Positions 22,892 through 32,514 are shown, counted from the first letter of the stretch. The stretch is 34,451 nucleotides of DNA from an archaeon (GCA_018653605.1 JABHYY010000027.1:1-34451), one strand, 5' to 3'. The notes: a model not told the origin generated them from the letters alone. Translations and numbers: made by a program.

Positions 22892-25800
22892 CTACTTTAG
22901 TAAATCATAAAGTTGTGTAGATATAACAGTTGGATGCACTGACCTTAGCTGTTCAGGTTTAATCAACACCTTCTTACCACTCATATCAACAAGTAAACCA
23001 CCAAACCCCTTTTTTGAAACAACAATCTCAACAACCTTACCAACAGTTTCACCATCAGCACTATATACATCATTACCCAACAACACTTCAGAAGACTCAG
23101 CCTTCTTTTTCTTAAACAACATTTTTTCAAGTAAATTTCTAAAGAACTCTTTAACCATTTCAAAACCATAAAGGAATTCAATTTTAATAAATCTCAAATT
23201 TAAAGAAACACCTTCATGCTGCATAACTTTTCTTCCAACAAACACTCCAACTACAATAAAAACAATAAATCCTAAAACATAATATATCCAACTAAAATTT
23301 TTAGAAGTTGGATCTCTAGGTGCCTGATAAACTAACTCACTCTCTTCAATTTTAATCTCACCACTAATAGCCTCAAATTGCACATGAGCTTGACCATTTT
23401 CAACTTTCTCCAACATAACAAACACATCAAAGAAACCATCACCATCCAAATCAAGATTCTGTCCCTGTCCAACACTTAAAGTAACTTCCTGAGAATCAAT
23501 CACAAAAGTTGCACTAGTTAACTGTAAATCAATAATCTCTAAAGGATAAGTTTCAATTGAATCTTCTTGAATAATCTTAAGATTAATCTCTTCTCCTTCA
23601 TCCATAATTTCAATTAATTCTTTTACTCCTTCCTCAACAACCTCTTCTATTTTCTCTTCCTCTTCTTCATCCCCATCACAAACAGTATTATTATTCTGAT
23701 CTAAACAACACTCAATCCCATGCCTTATGTAAGGAGGATCACAAACAACCTTTTGTGTTGCACCACCAGTAATTCCACTTCCACCACCACTACTTCCACC
23801 ACCAGAACTTTCAACAGCACCTTCAACAACAAAACTATCATAAGCAGGTGCAGTTCCACCAGCCCAAGTTACAATAATTCTAAACCTATAATCACCATTA
23901 CTTGAAGGAGAAGTTAAAGTTGCAGTAAAGTTAGTAGTACTATTTGAACCAACATAAATTGTTTGTTGACCAGAAGTATAATTTGTATCTTCAGCATCAT
24001 TAGTAATCCAATAATCAATAATAAAATCTTGACCAATATCAGGATTTTGATTAATCACTGAAACAACAGTATCAAAATCAACAGAAACATCAACAGAAGA
24101 TAAAGCATAAACAGTTGCATCAGCAGGACCACCATAACCAGGAATTCTAACAGTAGGTCTATTAGAATAGAACACAGTTAAATCAGTAGTAGTTGCAGTA
24201 CCCAAAGCAAACTGATGATTTGAATTACTTGCAGCTTTATCAATCAGAGTCAAATTAGACAACATTGAAGAAACACCTTCAGACAAATTCAAAGTAAAAG
24301 CAGTACCATTCAAATCAGTATCAACATAACTAAAATTAGCAATATCCTCACTTCCAGAATTATACAATGTAACTGAAACATTATATGTAACATTCAAAGA
24401 AGTTTCATTAACATAAACAACATTCTTTACAATAACCATTTGTTTTCCAGCTTCAGTATCAGGTATAGTCAAATTTAACTCAGTAGAATTTGCACTAATC
24501 ACAGTTCCAGAATAAGAATCAGTTCCATTCACAGTTGCCACAGACAACAACTGATAAACCAAAGTATCCTCTCTAGTAAAATTTGCAAGATAACTTCTAA
24601 CAACAGAAGAGTTTGCATTCACAGTAGACAAATCATAAGACCTTGGATCATCAGTTAAATTAACAGAAGTTGCATCAGCCAACCCTCTGTTAGTAACTCT
24701 CAAAGTAATATTATAATTAATAGTAGAATTAGAAATATTGAAAATTGTAGCAACTTTATCCAAAACAAACAATGCAGAACCACCAATTGAAAAAGTATCA
24801 ATACAAGGAATATCAGAACCTTGATAAGAAGTACTAGCATTCAAAGTATAACTACCAGCACTCAAATTATAAATTAAAGTTTCATAAGACCCATCATCAT
24901 CAGTTGTCAAATTACGAGAAATGTTCAAAACACCATCTGAATCATAAACACTTGCATTCACACCAGTTGCAGCCAACACACCAGAAGCATTTGAAACATC
25001 ACCCTGTACTAAAACCAAAGCACCTTGCTGATAAGGCCCACCAACATTACAAGTAAAATTCAAAGTACTTAAATTAAAAAATTGTATAGTAGAAGTATTA
25101 GTCCTTTCATCGTTAACAATAACAGTCCAATTATAAGCACCAGCATCAGAAATTTCCCAACTATAACTCAAAGTTGTACCATTAGTTTGATTATAAGAAG
25201 TGTTCAAAAGAGAATAAGTTCCACTAGCATTCCCCCCATAGAACCAAACTGTAAGATTATTTAACCCAGTATCAACATCATACACAGTTGCATTCAAAAG
25301 AAGAGATTCTACATTAGAAAAAAGAGAATTATTAGAAGGATAATTCATAACAATTGTAGGGGCAGTATTTCCTTGAATAGTAATTGACCTCTGTTCAGTC
25401 ATGTTCAAATTACCAAAACTATCATCAGCATAAACTTGATAAGAATAATTTGCATCATCTAAAGCAGAAGTTCCATCCTTAGATTGATTAACATATAAAC
25501 CCCACAAAGTAGAATTAACTTTATACAAATTAGTAAAATACAACTGAGAAACTTCTTCATCAGTCAAACCATAATCAAGTAAAACAAACTCATCTAAAAA
25601 ACCATCAAAATACTGATCAGACCCAGTGTACCACATTCCTAAATAAACATTATCAATTGAAGCAGGCAAATCCTTAGAAGTAGAACTTGTTCCTTCACTC
25701 ACACCATTAACATACAACTCATGATCAGTAGCATTTCTTGAAACAAAAACAAAATGATTCCAACCAGTTCTTGTTGCATCATCCTCATTAATCAAACTCA

Positions 25801-28800
25801 CACCATCATACCAAATCCTAACACCATTCCCACCAAAAGATTCATAAGGATAAAACGAAAATAAGTTACTTGCATCAGTTCCATCTCTAATTGCAAAAGC
25901 ACAAGCATTAGCACTATAGTCATCATCCCAAGCCCAGAAAGAAACAGTAAAACTACTTGCACTCTGTAAAGCAGTAATAGAACCCATATCAATATGATCA
26001 CCATCCCCACCATAAAGGAAACAATTTCCATACACACAAGAAGTATTAAGAACAACTCCACTTCCTGTTCCATTATTAGTATTCAAACCAATGTCAGCAA
26101 CCTGATTATCACTCTCACTCAAAGCACTTCTATTATCAAAATTCATCATAACAACAATTGAATCATTAAACATTGTATAATTTGTACCATTCCAATTATA
26201 AATCAAAGAACTCAAATCAGACTCAACAATTGAAACATTAGTAATTGCAAAATTATCCAAAGTTGTAACACCACTTGCTAAAGTAGGAGAAGTAAAATTA
26301 ATCAAAGGAGAATCAACATCAATAGAAAACACTGCAGACCCACTACCAATTGTATTATTAGTCAAGTTACAATAAACAGTCCAAGTGTTACTTCCAACAA
26401 CAGAACTCAAACCAGTAAAATTAATCCCATAGTCGACATAACTAGAATTAGTTGCCCCACCATCAATTGAATACCAACACACACTCAAGTTTTGTCCAAC
26501 AACAGTATAATTTAATTCAGTAACAGCACTTCCATATTCTCCAGCATGAACAGGATAACGAAGAGTAACAGTAGGAGGAGCAATACCAGTCAGGTTATTA
26601 ATTGTAACATTCCATTTTTCAGTAATTGCACCTATACTTAAATCTGAAGTTGTGTTAGCAAAAATAAAGAAAGTATAATTATTTCCAATAACACCAGTAG
26701 CATTTACATTCCAAGTTATAACTTGAGACTCACCATTATTCAAAGTTAAATTATAAGGATTTTGATTATAAGTATTAAAAGGAGTTGCAGATATGTTCAT
26801 TGACACCAACCCTGACTTAGAATCACCACCAACATAAATAACAATATCATCACTATCAGAATAAGATGAACCAGAAGACTCATCATAACCACAAGTTAAA
26901 GAAGTTGATGCAGCACTATAAATATTAATTGCCCTTATTGTATGATTACCAACAACATCATCTAATACAAAAGTTTTAGAATAATTCTTAAGACCACTAG
27001 CAATATCAACAGTCCTACCCATTTGCCTAAAATTCCCTTCACCAGCACTATCATTCGAATAAGCCCAAACAGCGTCTGGGCTACAACATCCAACACTAGT
27101 TGTAAATGTAACATTAACAGTATCACCACCTTCAAACTGAGAATTGTTTAAATCTTCAATGCTAATCCACCTAACTTGGAAAGGATAAGTACAAGTACTA
27201 CCATCAGCACAAGTATCAACAGTTCCATCACCACTTTCTTTACAACCATTAGCTAAACTACCAGAAGTATAAGGTGAACTGGTTGCCGAATCAACCTCAG
27301 GATCCAAACTCACATTAACAACACCACAATCAGTATTCGAACATGAAACATTCACACTAACAACAAATGATTTGTTCTGACTAGCATTTATATTACCAAT
27401 TGGAGTAATCATATTCAAATCCAAAATAGGACGAAGAGAAACATTCACAAACATAGAAGAATAATTAAAATTATTAGCAGTATCATTAACAGAAATATTC
27501 AACCAATACAACCCAACACCTAACAAAGAATTATTTTCTAAATAACCAGAACAATTAATTTTAAAATCACTATCATTCACACCAAAACAAGATATTGGAA
27601 AAGTATCATTCACACTAATTTGAACACCAAGAGAAACATTTTGATTAAGACTTTGATTTGTAATGTTAGTAAAAGCAGGAGAAGTCACATCAGGATTTAT
27701 TTCAATAGATCTATTACTACTCCAATTAAGATTTTCTAAAGTATCATAAACCAAACAATTCCAAGTGTAATTTCCATTTTCTAAACCAACAGTCCAAGTA
27801 ACTTCAGAACTCAAACCAGAAACAGCAGTAGACTGATTTGCAACAAAACTTGAATTTGTATTATCAGTAATATACAAACTAATATTTTTTACACCAAAAT
27901 TATCATAACCAGTACAATTAAAAGTAACATTTTTCACTCTATGATAATTAGTCGTATAAGTGGCAATAGGTTCATTCAAAGTAACATTAGGTTTTACAGT
28001 ATCCACAATAAATTTTACATCTTCACTACCGGTGTTTTGCCAACTATCATTACAATAAACAGTCCAATTGTTCCACCCTTGCAAAACATTAATACCCGTC
28101 CAATTTAAACCAGCACTTTGTGTTGTAGAATTCCAAAAACCAGAAGAGTTTGTCCACCAACAAGTATTAACTTGAACATTATCAGTAACAGAATAATTCA
28201 ATTCACTAACAAGATAAGAATAATTTGTTTTATTCAAAGGATAAGTAATATTAATTATAGGAGGAGTTCCATCAGTAACATTTGCAGTTATGATTGTAGA
28301 ATTTTGATGACCAACACTATCATTAACAGTAATATTCAACCAATAAAAACCAACAGTTAAAAGAGTATTATTTTCCAAAACTCCAGCAGTATTTATTTTA
28401 AAATTAGTAGTATCATTTACAGCAAAAGAATCAATTTTTCCATTATCAGTAGCATCAATGTCGTAAACTAATCCATCAGCATCATTAAATGTTTGATTTG
28501 CAATTGAACTAAAAGCAGGAGTATCAGTATCAACATAAAAAGTAATTGAATGATTATGAAGAGTGTTATCAGTCTGATTACAAAACAAAGTCCAATTATT
28601 CCATCCATCCAAACTTGTAACTCCTGCAAAATTTGTTCCTGCAGAAACAGCACTAGAATTAGCAGTAGAGTTTGACCACCAACAAGAATCCCAGGTAAGA
28701 TTTCCTACCAAAGTATAATTTAATTCAGTAACATTCAAATAAATTTCTTCAGCAACAGGGTAAGAAACTCTTGCTTTAGCTAAAAGATTTTCAACACCTA

Positions 28801-29956
28801 ACTGATAAAGCATATTATTAGTAGAACCAAAATAAAGAAACCCTCTTGCAACAACTGGTCCACCATTAATTGTTCCACCAGCAGTATAAGTAGAAATCAA
28901 GTGGCTTACATTAGTAGCATTAAACTGATACATAATATTAGATGCAGCAATAAAAACATAATCAGGAGTTACCAAAGCAGGTGTTGTCATATAAACCCCA
29001 ACACTATAATTTGCAATATGTTGAGAAATGTTAGAAGCATTAAACTGGTAAAGATTTGTACTACTCTCACCAAAGTAGATATAACCATTTCCTAAAACAG
29101 GTCCTCCTTTCCAAAGTAAATTTCCAAAATTATTGCTAGCAATTAATTGAGTTATATCTGAAGCATTTAGTTGAACAGTGTATGAACCAGCCAAATCATT
29201 CCCACAACTTTTATACACATAATCATCATCAACTGCAAATATTCCTTGATTATATGAAGAACAAGAATAATAACCAAAGTCCTGAGCTAAATTTGAAGCA
29301 TTCAACAAATAAATTCTACTAGATGAAGCCCCATAAGCATAACCATTCAAAACAGGAGTTGAATCATAGATCCTACTACCAGAACTATGAGTTGATTGTA
29401 TATGACTTATGTTAGAAGCATTGAATTGACGAATCTTAGGCCAATAATTTCCATCTCCAACATAAACAGAATTATCATAAACAGTTGGTGTTGCTTGATA
29501 AAATGCATCAGTAATAGATTCTGTATCAATTATTTGACTTAAGTTTGAAGCATTTATTTGCCTAAGGTTACTATCAACATGAAAAAATAAGGAGTCTCTA
29601 TAATGTGTCATAGAAGTAGTCATTTCATAAGTACCAGTACTCATAGCTATAATTTGACTAACATTAGAAGCATTTAATTCATAAGCTTCATCATAATTAT
29701 TACTATCAGGAATAATAAAAAGTGATTCTCCAACAATTACAGGACTGTTATCAACATCCTGCCCAAGAGTAATTGTTTTAACAGAGGCATTTGAAATATT
29801 AGCCGGTGCATTTGCAGTTGTATACCTATGAAAACCAGTGTCCCCTCCAAACATCCACCACTCATCAGCAGGAGAATCAGAAGTTGTAGGAAGAGCAGAA
29901 ACACAACTTACAAACAAAGTTACAAGAAGTATAATAAGCAAAAGATTCTTATTCAT
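22892..29956 (-). CDS. Giant cell-surface protein: propeller, lectin-like domain, TM helix and PRC barrel
   Basis: 2354 residues. Signal peptide 1-21. A PQQ-type beta-propeller (about 25-390) has seven blades ending in [LF]-N-A-[ST]-[ND]-x-[ST]-[QH]. Next come several beta-sandwich modules of about 90-100 residues with a C-W-[WY]...G-W-N-N-W-T-[VL]-[FY]-C-N pattern. A LamG/concanavalin-like lectin domain lies at about 1265-1478 (FTVSFWAWDD, WNHFVFV, FDGFLDEFVL). More CARDB-like beta modules, a Gly/Ser linker with GITGGA (about 2050) and an acidic helix follow. A transmembrane helix is at about 2222-2243, and a cytoplasmic PRC-barrel domain ends the protein (about 2292-2345, GNDVYSADGETVGKVVEIVV). 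N-x-S/T sequons are extremely dense. The ATG overlaps the stop of the RHH gene. Confidence 0.88.
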   Translation of the reverse strand: MNKNLLLIILLVTLFVSCVSALPTTSDSPADEWWMFGGDTGFHRYTTANAPANISNASVKTITLGQDVDNSPVIVGESLFIIPDSNNYDEAYELNASNVSQIIAMSTGTYEMTTSMTHYRDSLFFHVDSNLRQINASNLSQIIDTESITDAFYQATPTVYDNSVYVGDGNYWPKIRQFNASNISHIQSTHSSGSRIYDSTPVLNGYAYGASSSRIYLLNASNLAQDFGYYSCSSYNQGIFAVDDDYVYKSCGNDLAGSYTVQLNASDITQLIASNNFGNLLWKGGPVLGNGYIYFGESSTNLYQFNASNISQHIANYSVGVYMTTPALVTPDYVFIAASNIMYQFNATNVSHLISTYTAGGTINGGPVVARGFLYFGSTNNMLYQLGVENLLAKARVSYPVAEEIYLNVTELNYTLVGNLTWDSCWWSNSTANSSAVSAGTNFAGVTSLDGWNNWTLFCNQTDNTLHNHSITFYVDTDTPAFSSIANQTFNDADGLVYDIDATDNGKIDSFAVNDTTNFKINTAGVLENNTLLTVGFYWLNITVNDSVGHQNSTIITANVTDGTPPIINITYPLNKTNYSYLVSELNYSVTDNVQVNTCWWTNSSGFWNSTTQSAGLNWTGINVLQGWNNWTVYCNDSWQNTGSEDVKFIVDTVKPNVTLNEPIATYTTNYHRVKNVTFNCTGYDNFGVKNISLYITDNTNSSFVANQSTAVSGLSSEVTWTVGLENGNYTWNCLVYDTLENLNWSSNRSIEINPDVTSPAFTNITNQSLNQNVSLGVQISVNDTFPISCFGVNDSDFKINCSGYLENNSLLGVGLYWLNISVNDTANNFNYSSMFVNVSLRPILDLNMITPIGNINASQNKSFVVSVNVSCSNTDCGVVNVSLDPEVDSATSSPYTSGSLANGCKESGDGTVDTCADGSTCTYPFQVRWISIEDLNNSQFEGGDTVNVTFTTSVGCCSPDAVWAYSNDSAGEGNFRQMGRTVDIASGLKNYSKTFVLDDVVGNHTIRAINIYSAASTSLTCGYDESSGSSYSDSDDIVIYVGGDSKSGLVSMNISATPFNTYNQNPYNLTLNNGESQVITWNVNATGVIGNNYTFFIFANTTSDLSIGAITEKWNVTINNLTGIAPPTVTLRYPVHAGEYGSAVTELNYTVVGQNLSVCWYSIDGGATNSSYVDYGINFTGLSSVVGSNTWTVYCNLTNNTIGSGSAVFSIDVDSPLINFTSPTLASGVTTLDNFAITNVSIVESDLSSLIYNWNGTNYTMFNDSIVVMMNFDNRSALSESDNQVADIGLNTNNGTGSGVVLNTSCVYGNCFLYGGDGDHIDMGSITALQSASSFTVSFWAWDDDYSANACAFAIRDGTDASNLFSFYPYESFGGNGVRIWYDGVSLINEDDATRTGWNHFVFVSRNATDHELYVNGVSEGTSSTSKDLPASIDNVYLGMWYTGSDQYFDGFLDEFVLLDYGLTDEEVSQLYFTNLYKVNSTLWGLYVNQSKDGTSALDDANYSYQVYADDSFGNLNMTEQRSITIQGNTAPTIVMNYPSNNSLFSNVESLLLNATVYDVDTGLNNLTVWFYGGNASGTYSLLNTSYNQTNGTTLSYSWEISDAGAYNWTVIVNDERTNTSTIQFFNLSTLNFTCNVGGPYQQGALVLVQGDVSNASGVLAATGVNASVYDSDGVLNISRNLTTDDDGSYETLIYNLSAGSYTLNASTSYQGSDIPCIDTFSIGGSALFVLDKVATIFNISNSTINYNITLRVTNRGLADATSVNLTDDPRSYDLSTVNANSSVVRSYLANFTREDTLVYQLLSVATVNGTDSYSGTVISANSTELNLTIPDTEAGKQMVIVKNVVYVNETSLNVTYNVSVTLYNSGSEDIANFSYVDTDLNGTAFTLNLSEGVSSMLSNLTLIDKAASNSNHQFALGTATTTDLTVFYSNRPTVRIPGYGGPADATVYALSSVDVSVDFDTVVSVINQNPDIGQDFIIDYWITNDAEDTNYTSGQQTIYVGSNSTTNFTATLTSPSSNGDYRFRIIVTWAGGTAPAYDSFVVEGAVESSGGGSSGGGSGITGGATQKVVCDPPYIRHGIECCLDQNNNTVCDGDEEEEEKIEEVVEEGVKELIEIMDEGEEINLKIIQEDSIETYPLEIIDLQLTSATFVIDSQEVTLSVGQGQNLDLDGDGFFDVFVMLEKVENGQAHVQFEAISGEIKIEESELVYQAPRDPTSKNFSWIYYVLGFIVFIVVGVFVGRKVMQHEGVSLNLRFIKIEFLYGFEMVKEFFRNLLEKMLFKKKKAESSEVLLGNDVYSADGETVGKVVEIVVSKKGFGGLLVDMSGKKVLIKPEQLRSVHPTVISTQLYDLLK

Positions 29957-30105
29957 TTTTTAACCTTAACTCCTCTTTTTTTCAAATGTTCAACTAACAA
30001 CTTCTCAATCAATTTTGAAGAATTAACACACTCCTCATTAGCATACTTTTTCCAAACCTTAAGAATATCCTCTTCTATTGTTACACTAAGTACTTTCTTT
30101 ACCAT
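29953..30105 (-). CDS. Ribbon-helix-helix (CopG/Arc-like) DNA-binding protein
   Basis: 50 residues from ATG 30105 to TGA 29953. The order is a short strand KKVLSVTIEED, helix ILKVWKKYANEE, turn CVNSSK and helix LIEKLLVEHLKKRG, the ribbon-helix-helix plan in which a dimer puts the paired strands in the DNA major groove. Its TGA overlaps the ATG of the 2354-residue surface protein (ATGA), so both are co-translated. Its own start codon lies in a perfect inverted repeat (30104-30128), the expected kind of site for a self-repressing RHH dimer. The TATA box lies within the last codons of the topoisomerase gene. Family call by pattern; target is inference. Confidence 0.75.
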   Translation of the reverse strand: MVKKVLSVTIEEDILKVWKKYANEECVNSSKLIEKLLVEHLKKRGVKVKK

Positions 30106-30128
30106 AATATAAATAATATTTATATTAT
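30104..30128. promoter_or_regulatory. Perfect inverted repeat, probable operator at the RHH start
   Basis: Arms ATAATATAAAT (30104-30114) and ATTTATATTAT (30118-30128) are exact reverse complements, 11 bp each, with a 3-nt spacer AAT. It covers the presumed transcription start and two bases of the RHH start codon, and overlaps the topoisomerase stop. Position and symmetry suit a dimeric repressor. Pure A/T composition makes a chance palindrome somewhat easier. Confidence 0.6.
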
Positions 30129-31162
30129 TTAGTATTTAAAGCTTTGCTTTTGATTTTCTCAACCAAATTAGGTTCAATATAATGATTCAAAGTAACAGTA
30201 AAACTATCTTCCCACAACCCACTCTTCTTAGAAAACTTCTTATGCCCTAAACCCTGAGCCACTGACAAGAAAAACAAATTCATTTCATCCTTAGTACATT
30301 TCCTGTGCTCTTTCAAAAACTCCTTAGCTTTAGCAGTAGCATAATAAGACCTAATAATATGAGGATAAAACTCCTTCCCACAATAGTTCCTAAAAGCTAA
30401 CTTAAACATATGATCATTAAGAACATGTCCTCTATCACTAACAAAAACATAATCTTTACATTTTTTCAAACAGGCCTTCAACCTCTTAACATAAGAAGCA
30501 GGAAAAGTTTTTCTAATATTAATAGGAACACCATCTTTACCTATAAAATCAAAAACAACATCATTACCAACAATCTTAATATCCTTCTTCTTTAATGTTG
30601 CCAAACCTTTATGTTTATGTGCTTTGTAATAAATTTCATTCCCAACACGAATATGAGTTTTCAAAAGTGTATACATCGGCAAAGCCATATAATCTTCTTT
30701 GTTCCTTAATGCAGAAGTAACTTTCTTCTTTAATATAGGATAAACCTTTTCAAAAGCTTTAACTTTCTTATACTTTCTATCTTTAGCTTTAGCTTTTTTA
30801 TCCAAAGTGTAAACATAAGAATAAGTTCCACCTTTGTTCTGGTATATAACATCCCAATGCTCATTTGATGTTTGATCATGAACACACAAGTTTTTTGCAA
30901 ATAGAGAATAAGCTTTGTCTAACTTTCTACCATCTGGCAAAATGTTTATTCTAGCACCTTGTTCTTTTCCTTCTGAAAGCTGGCCCTTTAGAAACCTTGA
31001 ATCCTTTTTATCTATCAGAAAATCAAAGTTTTTATGAGCTTTGAAAAGTTTAATAACTTTTTTTGCTTCTGGGAAAGTATTTTTACTCTTTTTCCAAGAC
31101 TTTTTAGTTTTTTCATAAACTTGCAAATTTATTTTAATTCTAAGTGTTCCTGGTTGTAGCAT
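30125..31162 (-). CDS. Type IB DNA topoisomerase
   Basis: 345 residues, the size of bacterial and poxviral TopIB, which relax supercoils through a 3'-phosphotyrosine. The full active-site set is visible: R172 in KTHIRVGNEIYY, K209 in FIGKDGVP (the beta-hairpin lysine), R271 in HIIRSYYAT, H307 in GLGHKKF and the nucleophile Y328 in TLNHYIEP. The GLATLKKKDIK stretch between the first two also fits the family's GL-x-TL signature. The N-terminal DNA-clamp region (1-130) is rich in Lys. A tyrosine recombinase is the main alternative, but RVGNE and GKDG are TopIB features. The gene is preceded by a TATA box 25 nt before ATG, so probably leaderless. TopIB is uncommon in archaea outside Thaumarchaeota-type lineages. 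Confidence 0.85.
   Translation of the reverse strand: MLQPGTLRIKINLQVYEKTKKSWKKSKNTFPEAKKVIKLFKAHKNFDFLIDKKDSRFLKGQLSEGKEQGARINILPDGRKLDKAYSLFAKNLCVHDQTSNEHWDVIYQNKGGTYSYVYTLDKKAKAKDRKYKKVKAFEKVYPILKKKVTSALRNKEDYMALPMYTLLKTHIRVGNEIYYKAHKHKGLATLKKKDIKIVGNDVVFDFIGKDGVPINIRKTFPASYVKRLKACLKKCKDYVFVSDRGHVLNDHMFKLAFRNYCGKEFYPHIIRSYYATAKAKEFLKEHRKCTKDEMNLFFLSVAQGLGHKKFSKKSGLWEDSFTVTLNHYIEPNLVEKIKSKALNTK
30133..30140 (-). promoter_or_regulatory. TATA box of the RHH/giant-protein operon
   Basis: Minus-strand AAAGCTTTAAATACT: BRE-like lead and TTTAAATA, centred about 32 nt before ATG 30105. It overlaps the last codons of the topoisomerase gene (A-L-N-T). Confidence 0.55.
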
Positions 31163-31181
31163 AGTATTTGAATGTTGTAAT

Positions 31182-31192
31182 AATTTAAAAAG
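31182..31192 (-). promoter_or_regulatory. TATA box of the topoisomerase gene
   Basis: Minus-strand CTTTTTAAATT centred 25 nt before ATG 31162, implying a leaderless transcript. Confidence 0.55.
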
Positions 31193-31202
31193 TTTAGCTT
31201 AA

Positions 31203-31523
31203 TCACTCATCAAACTCTTTTTCAATATCACAATTTGCTTGTACCCATGCAACATCAACTTGAGATTCATAATAACTTTCACCACCAATAGTCATATAAC
31301 TTCTCTCCTCACTACAATCATCTACACAAGGTTCAGCATTTTCCCACCAATATTCAGGACAAGCTTGAATCAATTCAATACATTCTCCATCAACACAAAT
31401 ATATCCATCTCCACAGTTCTGATCCTCAAGACAAGAAGGCCCTATCTCTCCAAGACCAGGTTGTGTATTTGTACAACCCGATACTACAAGCAATCCAATC
31501 AGTATTAATATTATTCTTTTCAT
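31203..31523 (-). CDS. Small Cys-rich lipoprotein
   Basis: 106 residues from ATG 31523 (MKRIILILIGLLVVSGC). V-S-G-C at 14-17 is a lipobox, so the mature protein would begin with a lipid-modified Cys17. The ectodomain has a compact Cys motif CLEDQNCGDGYICVDGECIE, like the modules of the secreted protein at 17057-18982, then CPEYWW and CVDDC. An upstream ATG at 31535 is in frame but would put extra residues before the signal. A TATA-like CTATAAAAG lies about 35 nt upstream. Function unknown; ligand or surface binding is a guess. Confidence 0.7.
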   Translation of the reverse strand: MKRIILILIGLLVVSGCTNTQPGLGEIGPSCLEDQNCGDGYICVDGECIELIQACPEYWWENAEPCVDDCSEERSYMTIGGESYYESQVDVAWVQANCDIEKEFDE

Positions 31524-31584
31524 AGAATTAAACAAGTATAACTTCTTAATAAAGGCTTTTATAGGTTTAAAACAGATTGAAGTT

Positions 31585-31608
31585 TAGCCTCACCAGGATT
31601 CAATCCTA
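31585..31608 (-). repeat. Partial copy of a tRNA 3' end (possible att site)
   Basis: The 24 nt match the 3' end of the tRNA-Gln gene (32599-32622) at 20 positions, including the run CACCAGGATTC and TAGCC; T-loop and acceptor parts are recognisable (GGATT and GGTGAGGCTA on the minus strand). It is too short to be a tRNA. It lies on the same strand about 1 kb downstream of the real tRNA, the geometry left by integration at a tRNA 3' end. Confidence 0.5.
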
Positions 31609-31629
31609 ATAAAGAAAAAAGAATAAAAA

Positions 31630-32514
31630 TTATTCTTCAGGTAAAAGGTATTCCCTTAATTCAGCAGCACCTTCATAAGAAGGAATATTCCTAGAAACAG
31701 CATTTACAGTTTTATTCAAAGTTGCAACATCATCTCTGCATAATATTGTATCATTTCCTAATCCCTCTAAACTTCTTATTCCTTTTCTACCAATATGTTG
31801 ATGAACATGGTCAACTAATCCCTTCACAAGTTCTGCAGCCCTAGTCGCCCTTTCAATTGAAGGATCATGTATGCCTTCAAAAGTTACATAACTACCAGAA
31901 TGCTCTGTTTCAAAAGGATTATACATCAAAGGATCAGGAACTTCTTCTCCAATAAGCATAGCAAATAATAAATGCTCATATGCAGCTCTCCTATCTCCAC
32001 CATGATATGGAACAAGAGAATCTCTTCTAGGATGAACACCATCAACAATATAACCTCCAGTATGTGTCATAACCACATGAGTAATTTTCTCCACCCCTCT
32101 AGGGTCTTTTAAATCAGACAACTCCAAACCATCTGCAAATGTTTCCCATCCACCCATAGGAGAAGCAGGCCTAAATCCTCCAATACAAGAGACAAGCCTC
32201 CCAGGATTTTCAATAACATCTCCCTTAAAAAACCCTAAAGAACCAGTTAATTTTGCCGGCACTTCAGGCAAAGCTAAAACCCAATAAACAGCAGCAGAGT
32301 CCATCACAGATTTATATCTCATTTTTAAATCTACTGCGCCAAACCCAGTATAATCTGGAAGAAGAGCTTGCATAACCTTATCTATTTTTCCAATATCTCG
32401 CATCCCAGATTCAAATTCAACAGGTAAAGAATCACCTCCAAAATGTATAAGTGTACCATGAGATTTACTCCCATTATCATAAACAATATTTTCAACTTTT
32501 CTATTCGCATCCAT
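31630..32514 (-). CDS. Hypothetical protein between tRNA-Gln and its partial copy
   Basis: 294 residues, not recognised. No signal or membrane span, so cytoplasmic. Notable conserved-looking segments are LIHFGGDSLPVEFESGMRD, FGAVDLKMRYKSVMDSAAVY, SCIGGFRPASPMGGWE, THVVMTHTGGYIVDGVHP and DHVHQHIGRKG; the scattered His and Asp (MTHTGG, DGVHP, HVHQH) might bind metal, but no known signature fits. AGGAGG lies 8 nt before the ATG, so the start is secure. The gene fills the interval between tRNA-Gln and the tRNA-like fragment, which suggests it could be cargo of a small integrated element. Confidence 0.65.
   Translation of the reverse strand: MDANRKVENIVYDNGSKSHGTLIHFGGDSLPVEFESGMRDIGKIDKVMQALLPDYTGFGAVDLKMRYKSVMDSAAVYWVLALPEVPAKLTGSLGFFKGDVIENPGRLVSCIGGFRPASPMGGWETFADGLELSDLKDPRGVEKITHVVMTHTGGYIVDGVHPRRDSLVPYHGGDRRAAYEHLLFAMLIGEEVPDPLMYNPFETEHSGSYVTFEGIHDPSIERATRAAELVKGLVDHVHQHIGRKGIRSLEGLGNDTILCRDDVATLNKTVNAVSRNIPSYEGAAELREYLLPEE

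Noticed and set aside
30104-30128. The inverted repeat as a transcription terminator of the topoisomerase gene
   Set aside because: It is pure A/T, so the hairpin would be weak, and it lies across the next gene's start; an operator fits better.
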